Shown here piece by piece: positions 31,102 to 41,847 of a stretch of 64,000 nucleotides of DNA. The notes under the pieces were generated by a model that saw nothing but the letters and a program-made list of their open reading frames with translations, was not told where the DNA came from and made no database searches. The stretch's first letter is position 1, and each line of letters begins with the position of its first letter. A program made the position numbers and the translations under genes. Origin of the DNA: Emergomyces orientalis (Eukaryota; Ascomycota; Eurotiomycetes; Onygenales; Ajellomycetaceae); the NCBI GenBank assembly GCA_002110485.1, contig MOWL01000089.1, positions 1,116,001 through 1,180,000 on the forward strand, given 5' to 3'.

Positions 31102-33829
31102 TTATTTTTCTTCGCTGTTTGGAGGGACAGGCGCAGCCGTCGTCGTCCCACCTCCAGAAATCAAAGTAGGCGCAACCCGCCTCTTCTTCACCGCAGGCGC
31201 AGCAGTAATAGCTTCCACATCCGCTCCACTATCCCTGTCTTTCCCATTTTCCCTGGCTTCATCCCTTTCCGACTCACTCACGGCGCCCAGATCCCGTTTC
31301 CCAAGCACGCTGCCGCTAACGGAGCTTGTCGCGCTGTGGGAGACACCGGACATGGGTGTTTGTGGTGGTGTGCTTAGTGGTAGGCCGGCTTGTTGCAAGG
31401 GGGCAGGGGCGGAGTTTGTGGCAGTTACGGAAGGGACGGAGCCGAGTGTGGGTGTTGGATTATTTATGACTTTGGAGTTAGAATTGGACACGGGGCCGGA
31501 GGCTGAGGTTGAAGGAATGCCAGCGGAGTGTTGGGTTATGGATGAGGTTGTGGAGCCTGCTGGGCTGGCGGGACGGGCCGGGATGATGGTTGTGGTTGAG
31601 GTTGTTGTGCTGGGGGGTGTGGGGGCGGAGAAGGAGGGGTTGGGTTTTGAGAGGGAAGGGGATGTTGCAAATGTGGGCGTGGGGAGGGGGGTTGTGGTTG
31701 TGGAGGAGGTAGTGGAAATATGGTGAGTATGTTGAGCCTTTTCGCTTGAACTGGGGTGGTATATTTGCCCGAGCTCTCCCGGGGAGAAGGCCAGGGTAGA
31801 GCAGAATCCGTCTGACGAGCTCATTATTAATGTTAAGCCGTCGTTGGACCTGATTTTGATATGTTAGCGTTTGGGGTCTATGCGCAAGAATTGTCCTTTT
31901 AAAGGGGCTTACCAGGTTAAATCAGTAAAGGTAGCATAGTGTAGATTGCTCACTATACATATTGGCGTCTGTTGCTGGGTATCATAGACTAGAACCGCAT
32001 CCTGTGTTGCAACAGCGTAAACTATTCGATACGGCAGTGCGAAGGCAGCGCTGGGCCCTTGCTGTCCAGCGCCATTTTCTGCTTCAGTAGTCTTGGGGGA
32101 AGTGAGAGGGCGGGAAAGGTCAGACGTCGAGGTGTTTAATGGCGGCGGGGGTTCCATGAACGGGTTGCTTGTTGGGGTAGTTGCAGAAATCGCAGAATCT
32201 GGGAGTGATGGGAACGCATCGTCGCCAGATGAAGTATCGAGCGTGATATGTCGCGTAGGCTTAATCCCTTGCCGTAAAGTGTAGAAAACCGGGGAGCACT
32301 TTACAGCTACCGACGGCTTCTTTTGTCCTGGCAAATGGGCAATTGGTGGCTTATTGAAACCCGCTCGAGTATAAATATATACGGTATTTATCACTTCTTC
32401 ACTGGCCTTGGGAGGATCTCCGTGGGGCCCATGTGAGGTTTTATATTGTCCAGCTGGCGTGAAAAGTAAACTTCCGTCAGGTGCAAATGTCAACCGTCTG
32501 AAAAAAGATGTGAATGTCTCGTTTGCATAGATGCTGGCATTTTTCACCCCAAGTCCACCGAAAAGGTTTGGAGATGAAACTTCCAAAGGTTTCACCGCGG
32601 GAAGTGGCATGGAGGGAGCTGGTGATGCTGAACGTCGCATTGACGGAGAAGAACCAAACGAAGAACGGCGACTATGGGATACTGGTGGGGGATCCATAGG
32701 CAAAGCTGTGGTCATTGGTGTTCCCGGTGTCGATGGCCCGGGCGAAGATATTGCTAAAGAATTACCAGTTGAAGACTGAGTTCTAAGGCCAATATCTGGA
32801 GGAGCAGGGCTACTTGAAGATATTCGCCGGGCAGGGAGATCCATTTTGACAAATTTGCCGTGAGACGTCAACGTAAATTGCCCGTCCTTTGTCTTCAGCG
32901 TGTAAATATGCACTGATCGGTCCGATGATTGGGTTGCGACGAATTCGTTGAGCGGATCCCACGCAACGCCCTGGACGTAATGTGAATGTTCTGCAATTTG
33001 GCGAACCATTTGCCCTACAATAAACGGTCCGAGTCAGTCATCTAATTTTTCTACCCCCCACCCCCCACCCCCCCCCCCCAAAAAAAAAAAAAAAAAAAAA
33101 AATTTCAAATAAACTCGTCGTGCAGAGTAGTCCGTACCCGTTTGCGCGTTATATATTCGCGCGATGTTATCCATGCTGCCTGTTATAAAGAAAACACCAT
33201 CTGGAGACCAGGCCAGATCGTATATCTCCGCGCCTGAAGATCTGCACATGTGCTTCACCCTCCATGTCTCTTTATCGTCTGATCGATCTTCTCCCAGGCC
33301 TCCTCCATGCGGCTGGAGTTCTGAAGGAACCCAAAGTAGTACGTTCCCATCGTCCCCAGCAGACGCTAGCATTTCGCCTACATAATATAATTTGAATCAA
33401 TAAAAATAGTCCCTGCCAGAAATGGAGAAAGCGGCATGGAACTAACTACCTTTGGGGCTGAACCGGACCACATTGACTGCCTGTGTATGTTTTAGAAGGG
33501 TTGAGAGGTAGGTAACTCTTCTCTCTTCGCCGGTTGTTTCAACTTTCCATAACTTTACTTTATGTTAGCTGAGGTCCGTCTTCAACGGAAGGGTGGGTAG
33601 GTTTAGGAGGGTTTTCGTACTCGAACATTGTTATCACTATTTAGAATTCAGCATTAGTAGCCATCTTATATAATAAATCGTCCTGATAACGCTATCAACT
33701 TTGGAATAAGAGCAGTTATACGTACTTTCCCGCTGTAGCTAGTCGCCCTTTGCCATGGGGATCGAAGTGCGCGGAATAGATGGGGGCGTTGTCGTCGTGC
33801 CAGGAGATAAGGAGGGGGGTAGCCTTCAT
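31102..33829 (-). CDS. CAC2: Chromatin assembly factor 1 p60 subunit (Cac2), WD40 protein
   Basis: Six exons: 33726..33829, 33621..33636, 33450..33552, 33138..33377, 31913..33014 and 31102..31849. They sum to 2313 bp (770 aa), all phases consistent. The start MKATPLLISWHDDNAPIYSAHF is characteristic of CAF-1 p60. WD40 blades are visible in RLATAG-DNNVR-LW, HTQAVNVVRFSP, LASAGDDGNVLLW, EIYDLAWSPDGVFFITGS, HYVQGVAWDP and TFTSFFRRLTFAPDGSLLFTP. After DLTWSNDGLTLIMSSSDGFCSTLAF comes a Pro/Ser/Thr-rich tail of ~210 residues ending in an acidic-basic patch (GADVEAITAAPAVKKRRVAP), a likely nuclear signal. CAF-1 deposits H3-H4 behind replication forks with PCNA. The second exon is a 16-nt microexon, and the fourth intron contains a C-run followed by an A-run. 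Confidence 0.92.
33054..33102. repeat. Poly-C/poly-A homopolymer tract in a CAC2 intron
   Basis: C-rich stretch of ~26 bp followed by 23 A's on the plus strand (T then G on the coding strand), within the intron between CAC2 exons 33138..33377 and 31913..33014. Confidence 0.9.
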
Positions 33830-35789
33830 GATGGGCCAGGGGAATTGACGACGGTGCTTGAAGGCGCAGCGGATTGGGGAGACTGGGACTCGTCAAGTCC
33901 TCGAGCAGTGCTGTTGCTCTCAAGGCTGTAGGTTATGTACCTAGACAGGTAGTGAGTTAGGGAGAGCTAACTATTGGTTATGAAGGCATGAGCTACCTGA
34001 TAGATAACTGGTGGGCTTATGGAGGTTAGGGAAAGTATATGGACGTAGAGATGGGGTTTTAAGATAGGATGGTATGGTATGCAGGTAGGATAGGATAGGG
34101 ATTTATAGCAGAGTAAGTAGTTGCTGTGTGATGATGAGTTGGGATAGTTGATATATTTAGTTGAAGTGATAGAGTGAAGTTTAGTTGGAAGTTGGATAGA
34201 GGTGGAAATGGACGCTGAAAGTCAGGTGTTTGGTTTGCGTCCCATAAACAAGACCCAAACACGGGCTTGAAACAGCTTAAATATTCGAAAAAGAATAAGT
34301 TATAAACTATTTTATTTTTAATTTTTAGTTTTTTTTAACAAAATCTGATACATTAGTCCGATACGTAAATCAAGTCCTAATTAATATATGTAATATCCAC
34401 CGCACGAATTTTGTATAGAAAAACCCCTTGGTATAACTAGGAACTTAACCTTTTGGTAGTTAATCCCCCCATCAATGCAGCATTCTAGCAGAAATGTCTT
34501 CTTCACCCTTGGTACTCCGTACAGGGCTGTGATTCAAGAGGACAGAATCCATGGATATCAATCATTTTCCTACCCCGTCATTCGCCCCAAATCTATGACA
34601 ATTTCATATTTATCCTTTTTTTGCCCGCTTCTTTGGCTGGGCTGGGGTATTAGTTACAGCACAATCCCGCATTGGGCAACTCGAGCCTTTTTTCATATTT
34701 TACCAACTATAAAATAAAAAATATATATAAAATTAAAAAAACATAAAACGTTATCCCCAGCAAATCACAACTTACTATCAATTGTCACCTTAACTTTTCA
34801 CAGCTCCCAGTTAACCTTGGCACTTATCATTCATGGATGGAGGACGAGGACGAGGATGAGGTTGATAGAAAATAAAGCTGCAGGCTGTCTGTCCCGCCCA
34901 AAAAAAAAAAACTTGAAAACCCTCTGTCCAACCAATAATTGGCGCACATCTAAATTGTGAACGCATAGTTAGTACTTTAACTATACGCGTGGACCAGTTG
35001 GTGAACCCACCAAAAATCACGGAAAACCACATCACCAGAGCCATCTACCAGAAGTGGCGGGTCGATTAGACTCCTGATGTCCACTTCCCATCCTCTCTTG
35101 AAGCTGCCTAAATTTCAGGCCAACGCTTGCTTTGTGGGGTGTGTTTGGGCTCTCCTTTTTGTATTATTGTCTTGGGTTTCAGCCCGGAGGGAGGGCTTTC
35201 TGAGCTCGTAGATAATTTAAGTGGTGTGTTGGGTGTCTAGTCAAGTTGATGCCAACAAGCAGTTGCGTATATTGTTCTTCTGGGGGGTATTCATCCAGTA
35301 CATGAAACCCTGTTGGTTTATCCAAGTGTGGTGCACTACGGACCGTGTTCCTATTTCCATTTAATGGGATTAATCTCCAAAAGGACATCGATAGACAGAA
35401 ATAGTTCAACTTTTTGGGTTAAGATATTTTGATACAATAATTATACATTTAAAAGGACCAAACCGTCAGGGTCAATTTCTAAACATCGTCATCGCTTAAT
35501 ATCGTACAAAGTAAATGGATGGGGAGGTTAATCCCACCAGTGAGGGAAGAGAAAAATATATATATATATAAAATAACAAAGATAAGCGACCGTGCCCGCA
35601 AAATCAGAGCGCGAGCTATATGGGGAACGGCTATCCTGTCCCCCTTTTGGAGAAAACCGTTTCGGCTCGCTGGTGCTCCTATTCCAACACTCCGTATGTG
35701 AAAAGCTATATTCAATCATTGGAGGCGATATAGCCGTATGTTTCTTCAATCAGCCATACATATGTATATTATTTTGATTCTGAGGGCCA
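33830..35789. other. Intergenic region, about 2 kb
   Basis: CAC2 upstream region followed by the presumed 3' flank of the twin-CX9C gene. No gene is supported. Small open frames here lack recognisable motifs. An isolated ACGCGT occurs near 34984, over 1 kb from CAC2. Confidence 0.4.
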
Positions 35790-36859
35790 TCAAGCAAGGA
35801 ATTTCCCAATTGTTTCACCAAACCACCCACTAAGCTTCTCTCTCCGTTTATCGCGAGCTTGATTCTCAGCTTGTAGCACCGGGCCGACTTCCTCAAGATA
35901 TATGCCCTGCTGCGCGCGCTTTTGCTGTAACACTTGCAGCTCCAACTCCCGTTCATGTGGAGTCATGTCCTTGAGCGGCTTTTTGAATTTCACGCCGACG
36001 GGGACTTTTTTGCCGCCTGGGATTTCAAGGTCTGAGGAACTCGTTGGTTCAGAATCTGATGTGGTTGTGGTCGAGGATGTGGGGGGAGCGGTGATTGTAG
36101 GTGTAGGTTGGAAATTTGGTTTGAAGAGGGATTGCGGAGGAGGCGGTTCCTGGCCTGTAGCTTTAGCTTCCTCTACGCGCTGTTCGTAGTCGAGCATTTG
36201 GTGATATAGCTTGTCTGCATGCATCTGGATTCGTTCTTCTTTATCCGGATCAAATTCGAAGGCGGAAGCATAACCTAGCGCTTGGAGGAATTTCTAGTAT
36301 TTAAGTCCAACCCATCAGTATAAATGTCGACCGCACGGGAAAAAGTAAAAAGGAAAGAAAGTGAAGAAATACATACAATTTGCATTGTGTAACATCTTGA
36401 GAACTTCGAGTTTTTCGCGCTGCACATTGTCGCTCGTTCCTTTACAGTTCCCGACTTGAAGCACATCGACAAATCAAACTGTTCCTCCGAGCAGTTCTCT
36501 AACGCCGCCCTGTTCAAAACTTCCTTCCGCTTCTTGAATTGGTCGATCACTCTTTCAGCTGGTGACATACTGGAACTCTCCAGTTCCCCAGCGGGCTTAT
36601 AGTCTTTCCAAAGGTGTGCATATCGGCCATCGGGGAAGAGGGAGGCGGAGGGAACGGAATGTTTGTCGGAAGGGGTGGATTCGTCGGCGGATGTCGGTTG
36701 GGGGGAGGATTGTTGCTTTTGTCCTGGAGGTGATGAATGTTGGACCGTCGCAGGGTCATATCTCGCGGGGGTTTCTTGCTGGAGGAAGTCTTTTAGAGAG
36801 GCGTCGAGGTTCTTGGTGGGATCACTCCCATCCGAGTTGCCCCAAAACCAACCCATCAC
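35790..36859 (-). CDS. Twin-CX9C (CHCH-like) protein of unknown function
   Basis: Two exons, 36377..36859 and 35790..36293 (83-bp intron), 328 aa. The N-terminus MMGWFWGNSDGSDPTKNLD leads into a ~90-residue Ser/Pro-rich stretch. A core at about residues 110-185 follows (YAHLWKDYKPAGELESSS, AERVIDQFKKRKEVLNRAALENC). Four cysteines are arranged as C-x9-C (CSEEQFDLSMC) and C-x9-C (CSAKNSKFSRC), followed by YTMQ and KFLQALGYAS. Twin CX9C proteins are usually small disulfide-bonded mitochondrial intermembrane-space proteins imported by Mia40. Here the motif is embedded in a longer protein, so localisation is inferred only. A charged helical region (ERELELQVLQQKRAQQG) and KLSGWFGETIGKFLA close the protein. 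It shares a 345-bp divergent promoter with AME1. Confidence 0.85.
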
Positions 36860-37204
36860 TCATTTATCGTGGTTCGAGTTTCGTATATATCCTTTTCAAA
36901 TTGTACTGCTAGAATAACAGAAACAATTACCACCTGGAAAGATTATCTGTTGTCTCCCGCTTTCTTTTTCCAATAATGCAATTCCCAGGTAATATCCCAG
37001 GTATCTTCAATCCAGCCCTGGAATCTTCAATCCAGCCCTGGAATATCTTTAAACTTGCCTTTTTTTGGGGTCATATCGCGCCAAACCCTTTTCGGCCAGC
37101 TCCCGCCGATGTCACATGACACTTATCAAACGCCAGGCTTTAATTCGAATCGCGTCGGAAACTGGACGCGTCAATCAATTGAACATGAAAGCCCCAAGAT
37201 GGTG
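36860..37204. promoter_or_regulatory. Divergent promoter of the CX9C gene and AME1
   Basis: 345 bp between the two start codons. It contains a perfect 20-bp tandem duplication (37003..37042) and an ACGCGT (MluI box) at 37166..37171, 34 bp before the AME1 start. Confidence 0.5.
37003..37042. repeat. 20-bp tandem duplication in the divergent promoter
   Basis: Two perfect adjacent copies of ATCTTCAATCCAGCCCTGGA. A related half-unit (ATATCCCAGG) lies just upstream. Confidence 0.9.
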
Positions 37205-39551
37205 ATGGCTTCAAGTATGATTGTTCTCCCGTTCTGTATATGCATGGATGGCGTCAATTTCTAACCTATGGATTGAACAGATCGAGAGGAGCGGCGGTTG
37301 ATGCGCCAGCGCGGGGCCGGGTATGTCATTCCTCTTTTCATGCCCTGTGACCCATAAACATAAGAAGAACAAAAAAAGGAAAACGAAACGCAGGAGACTG
37401 ATCTGTCATTGAGTGTCAAGCAATCGAGCAGCGAAAGATATCGACTTTGGTTTTGGTTCCGCGTTCGGTACTCCCAAACTACTACTACCTCCGGGCGTGC
37501 CAGCTCCAACAGCTCAGCCAGAGCAAAGATCCTCCTCACGAAGGACTCCGACTCCAGATCAAAGACGATTACCTTCCCCACAATTAACCCGACGGACACC
37601 CACCGGACCACAAAATCGGTCTTCCAGCAGAAGCAGCCCTGCGAGCGGGAGAAATACCCATCCGCGCAGACAGTCGATATTCGATATCCCACCTGATGGT
37701 AAGCCAGATCAAACACGAGAAAACAAAAGGAGAAAAATTGGTAAGCGTCTAATATATATTTTATTTTATTTTACGGAATTTTGGAAGTGTTACTTATTAT
37801 TCAATAAAACTATTAGCACCGTTTGAACCGATTCCAGAGGATACCGTACTGAGCAATGAGAATATCCGCGAACCTGAAACAAGAACGACGGCAGATGGCG
37901 CGCGGTCTTCCCCCGATGCACAACCCAGACCAAGAGAAGCTGAGCATCAACCTCACGCACCCTCAACTGAAACGGATACAGCAGAAAATGAACCCCAACC
38001 AGCGTCGGATGGCCAACTAGAAATACAAAATCCCGATTCTGTCGACATAGCAGTCGACGGAATACAGGAGAACGGCCAGTCACATCCCCACAAAAAGAGT
38101 CCGCAACGTAAACGAAAGAAAAGGAAATCGGTTGTTCAGGGGCCTAAGAGGCTGAAGAGGCCTTCTGTTGTTGACCAATCAAGGACAAGGCCGGACCAAG
38201 GGCCCGGACTTGAATATGAACCAGAACTAGACCCAGAACCTGAACCTGAACCTGAACATGAATATGAACATGAACCCGAACCTGAACCTGAATTGCGTAA
38301 CGAAGAAGGCGGGGAAAACGGTATGGAAGAACCGACTGAAGAGCCAGTTCAACCCCCGAGACGCAAACCAAAGAAGAGGAAATCTATTGGACAAATCCCC
38401 ACTAAACACAAGCGTCGCGCGGCCCCTGTTCGCATTGAAACCCAGGAGCAAACTGAGGAACAAATTTTAGGGTCAGAGGAACCAGACGAAATCCCTGTAG
38501 ATGAAGAAAACGAAGAAGAAAACGAGGAGAATTTACAGGAACAGTCCACTTCACCCCAGCAGACGACCAAGCCAAAGCAAAAATCAGGCCGTGGAATCCA
38601 AGGACCAGGCCGACAGTCACGACGAAAACAGCCAGAGGAGCCAGAAGCGGTAGACGACGACGCACAGGAGGAGCCCAGTGAGGCCAGACCTCCACGAAGG
38701 AAACAACGTAAACAAAAGCCAACCGAAGAGCACAATGTCGAGGACGAGCCAAAATCCCGCGGGGGAACTGTCCCTGTCATTGTCCACCGTTTTGCCGACG
38801 TTTCAGCTCTCCAGCGCATTACAGGCGATGATGAAGGCACACCCAGTGAAACAGCTCAGGCGGACGATCTGTCCGGTCGTCATAAATATCCCAGTCGTAG
38901 CGGGGTGAATCCGGCCGACGTCTTGGGCCAGATCTGCCGCGAAACTCTCGAAAAGACAATTTCGATACTTGAGAACGGCATCGCCCAGGAGTCTAATGCG
39001 TCGCGACGGGGGGAGTGGACGCGGAAGCGCAAAACGGTGGAATTGTTTGGTACGGAACTTGAACAACGGCTTTTTGACATGAGCGAGCTTCTGGATAGCA
39101 ACTTTGTATTATCAGCGCGTCTTAAGAAGGAGAAGCGGGATATGGCTTCTCTCCGGAATCGGTTGGTTGAGTTGCGGAAGGAGAGGGAGGATGTTGCGTT
39201 GCAGATCGATGAGGTACGGAGGAAGTATACTAATGATGAACATATAAAAGCGGTACGTATGCCAGGTTTCCTTTTTTGTCTTTTCATTGTAGAACTCCAT
39301 TCCCTAATTTTTCTATCCATTAGGAACATGATAATCTCAATAATTCCCTTAACGATCTTCAACTTGCCATCGACCGTGGCCGCAAAGTTGACGACGAGCA
39401 CGTCGCGGACCCCGCTGTCGGCCTGGAGTTTCTCCTCCGCACAGTCGCTCAGGATGTCAGCTCCACTGCATCTGGATCGCATGGTGGTATCTTGAATCAG
39501 GTTAGAAACTTCAATAGCCAGCTTGAGCGTACGGCTGCTTTGTTGGAGTAG
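37205..39551 (+). CDS. AME1: Inner kinetochore subunit Ame1/CENP-U-like
   Basis: Five exons: 37205..37214, 37281..37320, 37421..37740, 37817..39252 and 39324..39551. They sum to 2034 bp (677 aa). The N-terminus assembled across two tiny exons, MASNREERRLMRQRGAG followed by NRAAKDIDFGFGS, matches the conserved fungal Ame1 motif that docks the Mis12/Mtw1 complex. The middle is very acidic and repetitive (Glu-Pro runs near 38220-38300) with basic clusters (RKRKKRKS, RRKPKKRKS, RRKQRKQK) resembling AT-hook or nuclear signals. The C-terminal ~200 residues (NPADVLGQICRETLEKTI... RLKKEKRDMASLRNRLVELRKEREDV...) form the coiled-coil that pairs with Okp1/CENP-Q. It is part of COMA/CCAN at centromeres. 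The 10-nt first exon is inferred from this conservation; a transcript would settle it. Confidence 0.75.
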
Positions 39552-41024
39552 TTAAGACAGGTTACTTTTCTTTGTACCAGTTGTTTTTTTAACAAAAATT
39601 AATTTTTTTTCAATCCCCTGTTTGTCTATTTCTTCTTTCTTTTCGCAGGGGGGGATATACCATCAATGCGGTTCATGGGAGGCTCATCTAACAGTTTATG
39701 GGATGGAGTTTTGTTTCCAAGGTCATGTTTTTTTTGGTTCCTTTTCTTTTATTTCGTTTCTGCCCCTATTCAAGCTCTCGTCCTCGGCTTCCAACCATGT
39801 ACACACGTCTCAGAGTTCACGTGCTGTTTTTCAGAAAGCGCCGAACTTTGGGTTTTATATCTGCTCCTTCTCCTGGTACTCAGGGCATCCGTGGCAAAAT
39901 CATCTGCATACCTAGGTATCTCCTACACCTGGGCTTAGTCTGCTTGCAACCATTGGTTGCATGAAGCTCTTGGTCAAGTACGTTCTGTTCACCTCTGGTA
40001 CTGCGTACATCGAACGTCCAGTCATGGCTGACATTGCCAATGTGCTGGTACGCTAAAAGCGTCCTTAATCGAACCGGGAGGCTTGGCTACAGTAATTTGC
40101 GGGGTAGCTCTTACGTGTTATTGGCTTGGTACGCTTGGTGGCGTGTTTGAGGATTTCGTACTTGCATGGCGGAGAGGATGCTAATTTAGCTTCATAATCT
40201 CGAATCCTGCTTGCTGGAAGCCTAGGCAACGCGTTCTGAAACTTGCATGAAATGTATGACAGGACTATGGCAACCTAGCTAGGTACTCAGGCATTGTCCG
40301 TGGCCCCTCTCCCCAGTTTTATATGTCGAAAGGAGGAAACTTAGAGAGCGACGTTAAGAAATTATTAATATGTTGTCTGCATTCCGCCAGCCATCATGAT
40401 CAGTTAATTGCGGAATTTGAAAACTCTTGCTTTAGGAGACAGTTGTACGGAGGGATAGGCCCCAATTACAAAGAAAGGGCATTTTGTTCGTCATAATACA
40501 ACGGACACAGTATATCGATATATCAATGCGTGTATATTGTGTTATATTACAGTCCAGCTGGAAAGTAGGCAATTATATTATGCAGGATAAATTAGCAATT
40601 TAACATTCGCAAATGGTAAATCCTATGAAATAGTTTGCAAGAAAAGTAACAGACACCGGCGAAGGGGTATCGAAAGGGAAGGAGTATTAGGGTTATGCTA
40701 TACAATAAAAAATGGAATAGAGAACCTCAGAAGGGTTGTATGCTTGGGTTGTAAACAAATTGGGGGAAACAGATAGTAGTGATCAAAAGAATACACAAGA
40801 AGCACTCTCAGAAAGCTTTTTACAAAAGCCACGAACAACAGAGAATAAAATCCCATATTGAAGCTGTAGTTAAGGCCATGGCAGAAAGTTTGTCGAAGCT
40901 AGAGAGACAAGATTTAGGTTGTTCTAGCTGCCAAGTCGGTGTTAAAGATCGCAGGTATGTGACTGACGACGCCCGATTTGAGGCCGTTTTTTCGTGGAGG
41001 CGTAATATTGTATATCGTGCCGTA
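39552..41024. other. Convergent intergenic region
   Basis: About 1.5 kb between AME1 and the acetate transporter 3' ends. Short frames near 39622-39964 follow a T-rich stretch and show no motif. No gene is supported. Confidence 0.4.
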
Positions 41025-41847
41025 TCATACGGGATGACTCTCTTTGGCAGGTGCGATTATTCCTAAGGGCAGGCTCACAAACGTGGTTTCCGGGACCATT
41101 AATCCAGAAGCGCCCGCATAGAAAGCAGCAAGAGCACATAAAAATGCAAATGCGCCTCCAATCTTGTTCAGACGCACAGCATTGTCCATATCACTGGTCT
41201 GAACGAACTGGGCAAGCGAGAGGAAAAAGTAGGCGAGCACAAGAAGGCCAAAAACAGCGAGGGTCGTGTAGTCAGTCCTCAATGACGCCACAAAGAACAT
41301 GATCGTCAGGACACACCAGAAGAGCAGGTAAATTCCTAGCGCGAAGGAATAGGCACGTTGATCGCCTCCATATGCACCCTTGATGCCGAGGGAAGGAACC
41401 AGGAACATTGCAAAGCCAAGCCAAAAAGAACCGTATGCAATGTGGACTGTAGTGCCAAATGTGTTACCAGTAGTGAACGCCATAATGCCAGCAATGATTT
41501 GCGACATGCCGCCGAAGAACACAGCTAAACCAAACACTGCTGCGTCAGGGCCAACACCACCGAACGGGTTGGAGTCTGGGAGGCTGGAAAGCTCATCAGC
41601 AAACCTGAAGTAACAATTAAAGCATAATGGCCAACACCACTTACCCAGCACCGCACTGATATAACGCCATAACGAATGTTGTAGTCGCAAAGCCGAGAAG
41701 TCCAAGAGGAACAGGATTCGCCGACTTGCGGTAAGGAGGATTGGGAACCGCGACAGCATGTTGTCGGTGTTGACTAAAGGTACCTCCTTTCGAATGCTCC
41801 TCGAAAGAGGGCCCTTCTGTTGTGCCACTGGTTTGATTGTCCGACAT
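41025..41847 (-). CDS. GPR1/FUN34/YaaH family acetate transporter
   Basis: Two exons, 41645..41847 and 41025..41604 (40-bp intron), 260 aa. Six membrane segments are expected. The family motif NPxPLGL is present as SANPVPLGLLGFATTTFVMAL, and the second segment carries MSQIIAGIMAFTTGNTFGTTVHIAYGSFWL. The C-terminus is short. Family members (yeast Ady2/Ato1, A. nidulans AcpA) take up acetate by proton symport at the plasma membrane and are repressed by glucose. It has a paralog on the plus strand at 55067..56114 with a longer N-terminus. The intron is among the shortest in the window but has canonical ends and a phase-consistent join (QCGAG|FADELSS). Confidence 0.92.
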
